Assembly (NCBI GenBank): GCA_030671905.1
Contig: DAOVHK010000057.1
Location: 1-8,473, forward strand
Source: Clostridia bacterium
Lineage (GTDB): Bacteria; UBA6262; WVXT01
Direction of reading: 5' to 3'
DNA length: 8,473 bases
Positions 1 through 5,875 of this stretch are shown here, in pieces. Each line of letters starts with the position of its first letter. The stretch's first letter is position 1. The notes under the pieces were generated by a model. It was not told the DNA's origin. It ran no database searches and saw only the letters and a list, made by a program, of their open reading frames with translations. The translations under genes were made by a program, and so were the position numbers.

Positions 1-317
1 CCGTATTTTAGAATAAATTTTTCTTTTTCTAATTTTACCCAGGAAATATCTGGAATGGGTTCAAATTCTGTTGATGCCAGTTTATTTCTGGAGGGAATAA
101 TTGGTTCTATCCCTAGTTTTAATCCATCTTCGATATAGTTTGTTACTTCGTAATAGAAACCAGAGATTTTCTTAAAGCTATAAGTTTGTCCAATCCTTAC
201 CATAGAGATATTAATTTGTCCTGGTGCAGTAAGTCTGCCTGCTCCGTATATTGATGAAACAACATAAAGAAGTAAACAGACTGGTAAAAGAACTTTTTGT
301 AACTTCATTTTAAACAT
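1..317 (-). CDS. Exported protein of unknown function, C-terminus beyond window
   Basis: This reading frame is open from its start to the left edge (105 codons and two bases), so only the N-terminus is visible. It begins MFKMKLQKVLLPVCLLLYVV: a positive N-region, a long hydrophobic core and a small-residue region (SSIYGAG), which together form a Sec signal peptide, so the product is secreted or periplasmic. The mature part is beta-rich in character. A stretch near its visible end, reading IPDISWVKLEKEKFILK, resembles the edge strands of immunoglobulin-like or fimbrial/COG1470-like beta-sandwich domains, but that resemblance is weak. The start at 317 is preferred to the in-frame ATG at 308 because an AAGGAT ribosome site lies 7 nt upstream of it. 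A good promoter lies about 50 nt upstream. The gene is divergent from the permease at 571. Function not recognised. Confidence 0.75.
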   Translation of the reverse strand, partial: MFKMKLQKVLLPVCLLLYVVSSIYGAGRLTAPGQINISMVRIGQTYSFKKISGFYYEVTNYIEDGLKLGIEPIIPSRNKLASTEFEPIPDISWVKLEKEKFILKY

Positions 318-324
318 ATTTTAG

Positions 325-330
325 ATCCTT
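325..330 (-). promoter_or_regulatory. Ribosome binding site that decides the start at 317
   Basis: AAGGAT on the minus strand sits 7 nt before the ATG at 317 and 16 nt before the in-frame ATG at 308. The spacing favours the upstream start. Confidence 0.55.
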
Positions 331-365
331 ACCTGCCAGACTACCAAAATAGTAACAGATAATAA

Positions 366-394
366 ACTATAGCATATACTATTTTATATTTCAA
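366..394 (-). promoter_or_regulatory. Sigma70-type promoter for the exported protein gene
   Basis: On the minus strand TTGAAA (394-389) is separated by exactly 17 nt from TATAGT (371-366). This predicts transcription from about position 359 and a short leader of some 42 nt. An 8-bp inverted repeat, AAAATAGT (346-353) and ACTATTTT (378-385), flanks the -10 and start region. It could be an operator, but the sequence is AT-rich enough for chance. Confidence 0.7.
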
Positions 395-420
395 GTGCTC
401 TTGGGAATGCTATTCTTTTC

Positions 421-449
421 TTGCATTGATGGTTTATGTTTGGTAAAAT
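421..449 (+). promoter_or_regulatory. Sigma70-type promoter for the permease gene
   Basis: TTGCAT (421-426), a 17-nt spacer, then TAAAAT (444-449). Transcription would start near 456, leaving a leader of about 115 nt before the permease ATG at 571. The -10 element lies inside a 6-2-6 palindrome (441-454). Confidence 0.6.
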
Positions 450-454
450 TACCA
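441..454. promoter_or_regulatory. Operator-like palindrome over the permease -10
   Basis: TGGTAA-AA-TTACCA is a perfect 6-bp inverted repeat with a 2-nt centre that covers the whole -10 element of the permease promoter. The position would suit a repressor site. No regulator gene is visible nearby, so this rests on symmetry and location only. Confidence 0.3.
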
Positions 455-455
455 T

Positions 456-577
456 TACAGTTCGTTGAAATTTTGAATCTAGAGCTATGGAGAAAAATAA
501 ATCCATGAACGAGGTGACGAGAGATGACAGCAGGGGTCACTTCTTCCCATAGTGGTAGGAGGTATAGGGAATGTTAA
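456..577 (+). promoter_or_regulatory. Permease leader with a possible coupled upstream ORF
   Basis: The predicted leader of the permease mRNA holds a 17-codon frame, ATG at 524 to TAA at 575-577, preceded by GAGGTG (511-516) with a 7-nt spacer. It reads MTAGVTSSHSGRRYREC. Its stop codon overlaps the beginning of the permease gene (ATG at 571), an arrangement typical of translational coupling. The permease also has its own strong AGGAGGT site at 557-563, which lies inside this small frame, so the upstream frame may be incidental. A second short frame (487-552) has no ribosome site. Confidence 0.3.
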
Positions 578-1056
578 TTGCTACGGTTATAATGGGTGTT
601 CTGGCGATTATTCTTGTTTCTGTCGGTTATTACAAAGGAGGAGGAGAACATGTTCTGGGATTGAAATCAGCAATGAACATGACCATCCAGATTCTTCCTT
701 TAGTAATTCTTGCCTTTATAGTAGCTGGTATGGTTCAGACTCTTGTTTCTCATGAATTTCTATCAAAATGGAGAGGTAAAGGATCTGGCATACGGGGTAT
801 ACTCATCGGCACAGTAGCGGGTAGTTTGACACCAGGTGGTCCCTATGTCAGTTTACCGATTGCCGCAGGGCTTTTGCGTTCCGGTGCCAGTGTAGGAACC
901 ACGGTAGCATTCTTGACCGGATGGTCGCTGTGGGCATTTGGCAGGTTGCCGATAGAAGTGGGCATAATGGGCTGGAAATTTACACTCATTCGAATGGTGA
1001 GCACATTTCTCTTCCCACCTATTGCCGGACTAATAGCAAATAGATTATTTTCATAG
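571..1056 (+). CDS. Half-size ArsP/DUF318-family permease (COG0701-like)
   Basis: A 161-residue integral membrane protein with about five hydrophobic segments (roughly residues 2-22, 40-62, 74-100, 107-126 and 137-158). The sequence TPGGPYVSLPIAAGLLRSGA at 87-106, followed by FLTGWSLWAFGRLPIE and GWKFTLIRM, matches the conserved core of the ArsP_1/DUF318 permeases. These include exporters of methylated arsenicals, but most members have no known substrate. Full-length family members are about 300-350 residues, so this corresponds to one half and probably works as a homo-oligomer or with a partner encoded elsewhere. The start is supported by AGGAGGT 7 nt upstream. No CxxC redox motif or arsenic gene is nearby, so arsenic export should not be assumed. 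The gene appears monocistronic, with its own promoter and another promoter just after it. Confidence 0.75.
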   Translation: MLIATVIMGVLAIILVSVGYYKGGGEHVLGLKSAMNMTIQILPLVILAFIVAGMVQTLVSHEFLSKWRGKGSGIRGILIGTVAGSLTPGGPYVSLPIAAGLLRSGASVGTTVAFLTGWSLWAFGRLPIEVGIMGWKFTLIRMVSTFLFPPIAGLIANRLFS

Positions 1057-1067
1057 ATTTTTTGTGG

Positions 1068-1097
1068 TTGACTCTTTAGGTTTATAAGACATATAAT
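1068..1097 (+). promoter_or_regulatory. Sigma70-type promoter for the tautomerase-to-thioesterase operon
   Basis: TTGACT (1068-1073), an 18-nt spacer, then a perfect TATAAT (1092-1097). Transcription would begin near 1104, giving a short leader of about 24 nt that contains the AGGAGG site (1117-1122) of the first gene. It is the best-placed promoter for the five genes up to the terminator at 4038. Confidence 0.75.
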
Positions 1098-1127
1098 CCA
1101 ACTACTTCCAATTTTGAGGAGGGAGAG

Positions 1128-1325
1128 ATGCCATTAGTGAATGTGGATTTATGGGAAGGTCGCAATGTTGAGCAGAAGAAAAAATTGGTGGCAGGAATCA
1201 CCAATTTATTTGTAGAAATTACTGGATGTCCCAAGGAAGCGGTTACAGTGATAATCAGGGATGTTCCCAAGCATAACTGGGGAATTGCAGGTGAATTGAG
1301 TTCAGAAAAATTTAAAGATAAGTAA
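1128..1325 (+). CDS. 4-oxalocrotonate tautomerase family protein
   Basis: A 65-residue protein matching the small tautomerase superfamily in length and pattern. It opens MPLVNVDLWEGR, so removal of Met exposes the catalytic Pro-1, and Arg-11 (mature numbering) is present. The end, PKHNWGIAGELSS, matches the conserved Gly-Ile-x-Gly-Glu segment, with Trp in place of the Phe-50 of the classical enzyme. The position equivalent to Arg-39 of Pseudomonas 4-oxalocrotonate tautomerase reads Thr; an Arg occurs four residues later instead. The family fold supports keto-enol tautomerisation by the N-terminal proline, usually in a hexamer, but the natural substrate here is unknown and no aromatic meta-cleavage genes are nearby. 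First gene after the promoter; a strong AGGAGG lies 5 nt upstream of the start. Confidence 0.88.
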   Translation: MPLVNVDLWEGRNVEQKKKLVAGITNLFVEITGCPKEAVTVIIRDVPKHNWGIAGELSSEKFKDK

Positions 1326-1349
1326 ATACGGAAAAAGGGGTATAATGAA

Positions 1350-1937
1350 ATGAAAAGTTTTTGGAATGTTTTAGGGATTTTCTGTTTGGGGATTATTCTT
1401 TTGGGAGGAGCAAGTCTTGGTAGGACTCAGGAACCAGCGAAAGAGAAGGCCCGGGTGGAAGCCAGAGAGCAAGAGAGACTGCGGGATAGGGAGAGAATTC
1501 TCGAGAATGAAAGTAAAATTCTGGAAAAATATACTGAGCGTTTTGGAGTGGATACAGAAACTCTAGCAGACTTAAGGGCCCAGCGCCTGGGTTATGGAGA
1601 AATTAGTCACGCACTTGTGCTTTCTGAAATGACGGAAAAGCCGCTGGACGAAGTCGTAGCTATGAGAGAGTCTGGCAAAGGCTGGGGACAGATAGCCGAT
1701 GAGTCTGGGGTAAAATTGGGGAAGGTAAGAAAAGAAGTGAAAAGAGAACGGCGCAGTATCAAGAGCAAACTTACACGCCAAGAGCGACGTGCCCTTCGCC
1801 ATTCTTGGAAAGAAAAGCGCAAGCGAGCCAAGGAAATTGGCCCAGCCCAACCTAAATATAAAGAGAAAAAACCAGGTAAAGAGTACCGGCCAGAGAAAGG
1901 TCGTGGAAAAGGTGGTGGACGTGGTCGGGGGCGCTGA
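1350..1937 (+). CDS. Exported protein with highly basic Gly/Arg/Lys-rich tail
   Basis: A 195-residue protein of unknown function. Residues 1-25 form a signal peptide (MKSFWNVLGIFCLGIILLGG core). Residues 28-62 are a charged, probably helical stretch rich in Glu and Arg. Residues 63-130 are a more conserved-looking block with the motifs LGYGEISHALVLSEM, AMRESGKGWGQIADESG and LGKVRKEVKRE, which suggest a small helical domain with two similar 'GxGxI' turns. From about 131 on the protein is strongly basic and ends in a Gly-Arg repeat (GRGKGGGRGRGR), which could bind nucleic acid, acidic polymer or lipopolysaccharide. It sits 24 nt after the tautomerase gene, and its TGA is followed directly by the ATG of the barrel gene, so the two are probably translated together and may work together. 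An ATG at 1345 gives only two codons and is not used. Confidence 0.75.
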   Translation: MKSFWNVLGIFCLGIILLGGASLGRTQEPAKEKARVEAREQERLRDRERILENESKILEKYTERFGVDTETLADLRAQRLGYGEISHALVLSEMTEKPLDEVVAMRESGKGWGQIADESGVKLGKVRKEVKRERRSIKSKLTRQERRALRHSWKEKRKRAKEIGPAQPKYKEKKPGKEYRPEKGRGKGGGRGRGR

Positions 1938-2402
1938 ATGAGAAAAGCAATTTCAATTTTAGTATTGGGGTTGATTTTTTTGAGTCTTTCTAGTAAAGGA
2001 CTTACTTATGAGAAGAACGATTTTGGCCTGGGGATTATTCTCGGTTCTCCTACAGGGCTAAGTGCAAAGCTCTGGCTCAGTAAAAGCACTGCTTTCGATG
2101 CTGCGGCTGCCTGGTCTTTCAGCAGAAAGGGGCGACTTCAGATTCATGGAGATTATCTCTGGCACAATTTTGACCTTATCAAGGTGGAAGAAGGTAGTTT
2201 TCCCTTTTATTATGGTTTAGGGTTTCGGTTCAATTTTGGAGATGAAGTGGAAGCAGGAGTGAGGTTTCCAATTGGGCTGGAGTATCTCTTTTCTGAGGCG
2301 CCTTTCGATATTTTCGTAGAAGTGGTTCCTGTCCTCAAGGTGATTAAGAAGACTGATTTTGAAATGGAAGGCGCTATTGGAGTTCGTTTCTTTTTCAAGT
2401 AG
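1938..2402 (+). CDS. Small outer-membrane beta-barrel-like protein
   Basis: A 154-residue protein with a signal peptide (residues 1 to about 23: MRKAISILVLGLIFLSLSSKG). The mature part is a series of alternating polar/aromatic strands: GLGIILGSPTGLSAKLWLS, AFDAAAAWSF, LQIHGDYLWHNF, FYYGLGFRFNF, EAGVRFPIGLEYLF, FDIFVEVVPVLKV, EGAIGVRFFFK. It ends in an aromatic-rich strand, as outer-membrane barrels do, though the last residue is Lys rather than Phe. This layout matches the small eight-stranded-type barrel proteins usually annotated as hypothetical or DUF3996-like. It would sit in the outer membrane of a diderm cell; its role is not known. The start directly abuts the stop of the upstream gene, with a GGTGGTGG-like ribosome site inside that gene's Gly codons. 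Confidence 0.75.
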   Translation: MRKAISILVLGLIFLSLSSKGLTYEKNDFGLGIILGSPTGLSAKLWLSKSTAFDAAAAWSFSRKGRLQIHGDYLWHNFDLIKVEEGSFPFYYGLGFRFNFGDEVEAGVRFPIGLEYLFSEAPFDIFVEVVPVLKVIKKTDFEMEGAIGVRFFFK

Positions 2403-2435
2403 ATAGACAAGGAGTACATTAAGAGGAAACAGAGG

Positions 2436-3554
2436 ATGAGAAATACTATAAATTTGGGAAAAATTTTTGATATCCAGATAAAGATAGATTACAGCTGGTT
2501 CATTATCTTTTTATTAATTACCTGGTCGTTGGGAGGCCACTATTTTCCCCATTCCTATCCGGGCTGGCAGTCCCTTACCTATTGGATTGTCGCCTTCTCC
2601 ACCTGTTTGATATTCTTCGCTTGTGTATTAGCCCACGAATTGTCCCACAGTTTAGTTTCTAAGGCTCATGGAATTCCTGTGCGAGATATCACACTGTTTA
2701 TCTTCGGTGGAGTTGCTCAAATCGCCAGTGAACCCGAAAAGCCGAGAAACGAATTTCTTATGGCCTTTGCCGGACCTCTCATAAGTATTGTAATTGCCAT
2801 TCTCTTTAGATTCGTTTTCTTTGTAATGAGGGATTCCTTCCAACCCGTCGCCGCCTTAGCATATTGGTTAAGCAGAATAAATCTCATACTGGCTATCTTC
2901 AATTTGGTTCCCGGTTTTCCTCTTGATGGTGGCCGTATTTTGAGAGCAGTTGTCTGGAAAATAACTGGTAACTTCAGAAAAGCGACTCGAATTGCTTCAG
3001 GAGCAGGTCAATTTGTAGCCTTTCTATTGATTTTCTTCGGTATGTTTATGTTCTTTACAGGGAGATTTTTTAACGGGCTCTGGTTTGTGTTTATCGGATG
3101 GTTCCTCAATAATGCTGCTGAGAAGAGTTACCGATGGGTTGCTTTGAAAGATACGATGCGCGGGGTAACTGTGGATGAAGTAATGGTTAAAGAATGTTAT
3201 GGAGTGCCAGGCGATATCACGCTGGAACAGCTTATCCATGAACATATTATTCGGGGGGGCTATCGCTGTCTGCCTGTAATTGAGAGCGGTCGAGTGGTGG
3301 GTCTGGTAACAGTCCATCAGATAAAAGAGGTCCCTCACCATGCCTGGAGTAGTACCACTGTTGAGGAAGTGATGATTCCCTTAGATAAGACAAAGGCAGT
3401 TAAACCCAGTGACCCTCTATTTTCTATATTTGAGACAATGACTCGAGAAGATATCAGTCAACTTCCCGTTGTCCAGAACGGCGAATTGGTGGGTATAATA
3501 GGGAAGGACAATATTCTCAATTTCATTCGAACATTGTCTGAACTGGGAATATAG
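2436..3554 (+). CDS. Site-2 protease (M50) with two CBS domains
   Basis: A 372-residue intramembrane zinc metalloprotease. Residues 1-230 are the membrane protease core: hydrophobic segments near 20-32, 47-66, 107-130, 141-160 and 190-225, the zinc-binding HELSH (67-71) in the second segment, the typical FIFGGVA turn (88-94), and the third zinc ligand Asp-164 in NLVPGFPLDGGR. Residues 245-300 and 308-368 form two CBS domains (VDEVM...LVT and VEEVM...IIGKDNI), which in this subfamily are thought to sense adenylate nucleotides or similar ligands. Such proteases cut transmembrane segments of anti-sigma factors, signal-peptide remnants or regulators. Length and domain order are complete for the family. 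It lies 33 nt after a barrel gene and an exported-protein gene, so a role in envelope proteolysis is plausible, but no anti-sigma factor is visible here. AGAGG (2422-2426) is the likely ribosome site. Confidence 0.93.
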   Translation: MRNTINLGKIFDIQIKIDYSWFIIFLLITWSLGGHYFPHSYPGWQSLTYWIVAFSTCLIFFACVLAHELSHSLVSKAHGIPVRDITLFIFGGVAQIASEPEKPRNEFLMAFAGPLISIVIAILFRFVFFVMRDSFQPVAALAYWLSRINLILAIFNLVPGFPLDGGRILRAVVWKITGNFRKATRIASGAGQFVAFLLIFFGMFMFFTGRFFNGLWFVFIGWFLNNAAEKSYRWVALKDTMRGVTVDEVMVKECYGVPGDITLEQLIHEHIIRGGYRCLPVIESGRVVGLVTVHQIKEVPHHAWSSTTVEEVMIPLDKTKAVKPSDPLFSIFETMTREDISQLPVVQNGELVGIIGKDNILNFIRTLSELGI

Positions 3555-3579
3555 TAGAAATTCAATTTTTAATGTCTCC

Positions 3580-3584
3580 AGGAG
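3580..3584 (+). promoter_or_regulatory. Ribosome binding site that decides the thioesterase start
   Basis: AGGAG lies 5 nt before the ATG at 3590. The in-frame ATG at 3572 is preceded only by an AT-rich stretch without any purine-rich site, so translation most likely starts at 3590. Confidence 0.6.
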
Positions 3585-3589
3585 AAAAG

Positions 3590-3973
3590 ATGGAAATTAT
3601 AATTAAAGCGCCTTTTGGAAAGTTGCTTAAGATGGAGGTTTTAGAAGCAAAAGATGGCTTTGCGAAAATAACCATGCCCTACAGGAAGGAATTGACTAAT
3701 CCCCATGGTTTTATTCATGGAGGAGCGCTATGTTCTTTAGCAGATACTGCCACAGCTGTGGCAATAGTCTCGAAATGGGGTGAGAGGACATTTTTCACAG
3801 TTAAACTGGATATGGAATTTAAAGCTTCTATTGAGGATGGAGAAATGTTCGCTGAGGCAAGAATTTTCAGGGAAAAAGGGAATTTCTGTTTCAGCAGGAT
3901 CGAACTCAAGGACGGGAAAGAGAAGTTGTTGGCTACAGGTTCTGCTATCTTCTTCATGCCTTCCGAGAAGTGA
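3590..3973 (+). CDS. PaaI-type hotdog-fold thioesterase
   Basis: A 127-residue single hotdog domain, the usual length of PaaI/YbgC-like acyl-CoA thioesterases. The signature block NPHGFIHGGALCSLADTATA holds the conserved His-Gly-Gly turn and the Asp that activates water in PaaI-type enzymes (Asp-52 from this start). The following strands (FFTVKLDMEFKAS, AEARIFREKG, CFSRIELKDG, LLATGSAIFFM) form the remaining beta-sheet. The reaction would be hydrolysis of an acyl- or aryl-CoA thioester in the cytoplasm; the substrate cannot be told from sequence. It is the last gene before the hairpin terminator at 4038-4057 and follows the protease gene by 35 nt. The start at 3590 is chosen over 3572 on the strength of the AGGAG site. 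Confidence 0.88.
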   Translation: MEIIIKAPFGKLLKMEVLEAKDGFAKITMPYRKELTNPHGFIHGGALCSLADTATAVAIVSKWGERTFFTVKLDMEFKASIEDGEMFAEARIFREKGNFCFSRIELKDGKEKLLATGSAIFFMPSEK

Positions 3974-4037
3974 ACTTAAAAGGAGTTCATACCGCAAGCA
4001 TTATAATTTCCAACAATCTTTACCCAAAAAGTGGAGT

Positions 4038-4057
4038 CCGCCCGAAAGGGCGGTTTT
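4038..4057 (+). terminator. Intrinsic terminator after the thioesterase gene
   Basis: CCGCCC-GAAA-GGGCGG is a perfect 6-bp GC stem with a stable GAAA tetraloop, followed by TTTT and then ATAAAC. The T tract is short, so some readthrough into the oxidase gene at 4082 is likely. I see no convincing separate promoter for that gene. Confidence 0.75.
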
Positions 4058-4067
4058 ATAAACTCTA

Positions 4068-4076
4068 GAGGAAAGG
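4068..4076 (+). promoter_or_regulatory. Ribosome binding site that decides the oxidase start
   Basis: GAGGAAAGG followed by AAAAA places a purine-rich site 5 nt before the ATG at 4082. The GTG at 4031, which would extend the frame by 17 codons, would translate through the terminator stem and is unlikely. Confidence 0.5.
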
Positions 4077-4081
4077 AAAAA

Positions 4082-5506
4082 ATGACATATAAACAGATAG
4101 AAGAGAGTACTATACAGAAGCTCAGAGATATCGTTGGTGGAGAGAACCTGATTTGTGAACAGGAGAAAATGGCGGACTACAGCCATGACGAGTTTTCCCT
4201 GGAGTCGATAAGAAAACTTCCTGAGGTGGTGGCGAAACCGAAAAACAGGGAGGAGATTTCCGAAATTCTTAAACTTGCCAATAAGGAGAGGTTTCCGGTT
4301 ACTCCCCGGGGAGGTGCGACCGGGCTTGTGGGTAGCTGTGTTCCTCTGTATGGCGGTCTGGTTCTTTCTCTGGAAAATATGAATAAGGTTTTAGAAGTAG
4401 ATACAGAAAATCTTATGGCAGTGGTCGAGGCAGGAGTCCCATTAATGGAATTCTATAAAAAGGTAGAAGAAGCAGGACTATTTTTCCCTCCCCATCCTGG
4501 CGAAGAGAGTGCAAATATAGGAGGAGTTATAGCCACTAACGCAGGTGGTTCCAGAGCAGTTAAATATGGAGTAATAAGGAACTTTGTGAAAGGGCTGGAA
4601 GTAGTTCTTCCTGCAGGAGAGATAATAGATATCGGGGGAAAGATTATGAAAGATAGCACTGGCTATAGTCTCCTGAATCTTTTGATAGGCTGTGAAGGCA
4701 CTCTGGGAATTGTTACCCAAGCCACAATTTCTCTCCTCCCCCCACCAAAAGCTATGTATACACTGGTTGTTCCTTTCAATAGTGTTCGTGATGCCATAAA
4801 CACAGTTCCTATGATAATAAAGAGTAAGACAATTCCTATGGCCATAGAGTTTATAGAGAAAGAACCCATCCTTGTTACTGAGGAGTATCTCCAGAAGAAA
4901 TGGCCTTCTCGAGAAGGAGAAGCATATCTTATGATAATAATAGACGGCTCCAGCGAAGAGGAGGTAATGGGACTTTGTGAATCTGTGGGAGAGCTATGTT
5001 CTGCTAATAATGCGTTGGATGTCTTTGTCGCCGATACTAAAGAGAGACAGGATAATATATTGAATATAAGAAGCCAAATCTATGAAGCTATAAAACCTTA
5101 CACAATCGAGATACTGGACATTACTGTTCCGCGAGCAGAGATTGCCAGTCACGTGGAGAGGGTACATGAGATTGCCGATAAATATGGTGTCTGGTTGCCC
5201 ACATACGGTCATGCGGGAGACGGAAACGTGCATACTCATATTATGAAAGTTAAGTTTAAGGAAGGGAAAATAGAAGAGGCAAAAGAAGGCTGGGAGGAGC
5301 AGTATCACCAGGTGCGAAAAGAACTACACATAGATGGTATAAATAGAGGGGGGATCATTTCCGGAGAACATGGGATAGGTATAGTGAAGAAGGAGTATCT
5401 ATCTATGGCCTTGAGTAAGGCTCATATTGACATAATGAAGGAAATAAAGAAAATTTTCGATCCGGGAAATATTTTAAATCCGGGAAAGATATTCGACCTT
5501 GCTTAG
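4082..5506 (+). CDS. GlcD/D-lactate dehydrogenase-type FAD-linked oxidase
   Basis: A 474-residue flavoprotein of the GlcD/DLD family (VAO-type FAD fold), which oxidises D-2-hydroxy acids such as glycolate or D-lactate to 2-oxo acids. Residues 45-220 are the FAD-binding domain, with the PRGGATGLVG loop (75-84), the HPGEESANIGGVIATNAGG segment (138-156) and GCEGTLGI (203-210). Residues 225-474 are the C-terminal oxidase domain: LDITVPRAEI (345-354), the metal and substrate histidines in YGHAGDGNVHTH (375-386), SGEHGIG (427-433) and the closing NILNPGKIF. The length fits a GlcD subunit. There is no fused iron-sulfur domain, and no glcE or glcF gene follows, so its electron acceptor is unknown. 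The substrate is not determined by these motifs. It ends 3 nt from the convergent polyamine operon. Confidence 0.9.
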   Translation: MTYKQIEESTIQKLRDIVGGENLICEQEKMADYSHDEFSLESIRKLPEVVAKPKNREEISEILKLANKERFPVTPRGGATGLVGSCVPLYGGLVLSLENMNKVLEVDTENLMAVVEAGVPLMEFYKKVEEAGLFFPPHPGEESANIGGVIATNAGGSRAVKYGVIRNFVKGLEVVLPAGEIIDIGGKIMKDSTGYSLLNLLIGCEGTLGIVTQATISLLPPPKAMYTLVVPFNSVRDAINTVPMIIKSKTIPMAIEFIEKEPILVTEEYLQKKWPSREGEAYLMIIIDGSSEEEVMGLCESVGELCSANNALDVFVADTKERQDNILNIRSQIYEAIKPYTIEILDITVPRAEIASHVERVHEIADKYGVWLPTYGHAGDGNVHTHIMKVKFKEGKIEEAKEGWEEQYHQVRKELHIDGINRGGIISGEHGIGIVKKEYLSMALSKAHIDIMKEIKKIFDPGNILNPGKIFDLA

Positions 5507-5509
5507 TTG

Positions 5510-5875
5510 TTACTTTCTCAAAATCACTCTTTTTTTCATTCTCTTTGCGCCAAAGAATTTTTTGGTGAAATTTGCCGCCTTCTCTATATCGAATTGCTTG
5601 CAGGAGAAGATGTTGATGTAAGCAGAATTCCACAGCTCAGAGAAGTGGCCAGTAATTGAACTGGTCTCAATTAATTGCACAAGAGAATAGCCCGCAGTGT
5701 GGGGATTCTTCAGTCCAAAGTAGGGTATAGAAGGTTTGCCGTATTTTTTCATCTTTATTAAAGCGCACAGATTATCGACGAATTCACTCAGTTTTTTGCG
5801 GGAACGAATTGTTTTCTGGTTACAACCGTAGAGGTCGAGTGTAAGTTCTGTGCCGTAAGTTTTTCCTTTAGCCAT
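5510..5875 (-). CDS. Diverged SpeD paralogue, possible pyruvoyl-dependent ornithine/arginine decarboxylase
   Basis: A 121-residue protein of the AdoMet decarboxylase (SpeD) family. It opens with LTLDLYGCN, parallel to the LLLELWGA of true SpeD. Its core, QLIETSSITGHFSE (67-80) then AYINIFSC (85-92), aligns without gaps with the VVIIKESHLSIHTWPE...AAIDIFVC of the first gene in this operon. In that alignment Ser-72 matches the pyruvoyl-forming Ser, His-77 the processing His and Cys-92 the catalytic Cys, but the Glu before the cleavage site is Thr-71. The rest is too diverged to assume AdoMet binding. Paralogues of this type have been reported to decarboxylate ornithine or arginine, which would supply the amine acceptor for SpeE; here that is inference. 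It overlaps the end of speE by 8 nt, with its own GGAGG 9 nt upstream. Confidence 0.82.
   Translation of the reverse strand: MAKGKTYGTELTLDLYGCNQKTIRSRKKLSEFVDNLCALIKMKKYGKPSIPYFGLKNPHTAGYSLVQLIETSSITGHFSELWNSAYINIFSCKQFDIEKAANFTKKFFGAKRMKKRVILRK

Noticed and set aside
487..552. A 21-codon plus-strand frame in the permease leader (MEKNKSMNEVTRDDSRGHFFP)
   Set aside because: No ribosome binding site precedes its ATG and no family resemblance is visible.
571..1056. Assigning the permease as an arsenic exporter (arsP)
   Set aside because: Only the broad family core is recognisable, the protein is half-size, and no arsenic regulator or enzyme is nearby.
3024..3341. Minus-strand reading frame of 105 codons inside the protease gene
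   Set aside because: It is antisense to the conserved protease and CBS region, has no family features and is best explained as a shadow of the real gene.
3572..3589. ATG at 3572 as the thioesterase start
   Set aside because: It lacks a ribosome site, whereas the ATG at 3590 has AGGAG 5 nt upstream.
4002..4007. TATAAT as a -10 element for the oxidase gene
   Set aside because: No -35-like hexamer lies 16-18 nt upstream, and the transcript would meet the terminator at 4038 first.
4031..4081. GTG at 4031 as the start of the FAD oxidase
   Set aside because: The extra 17 codons run through the terminator stem and have no ribosome site; the ATG at 4082 has one at proper spacing.
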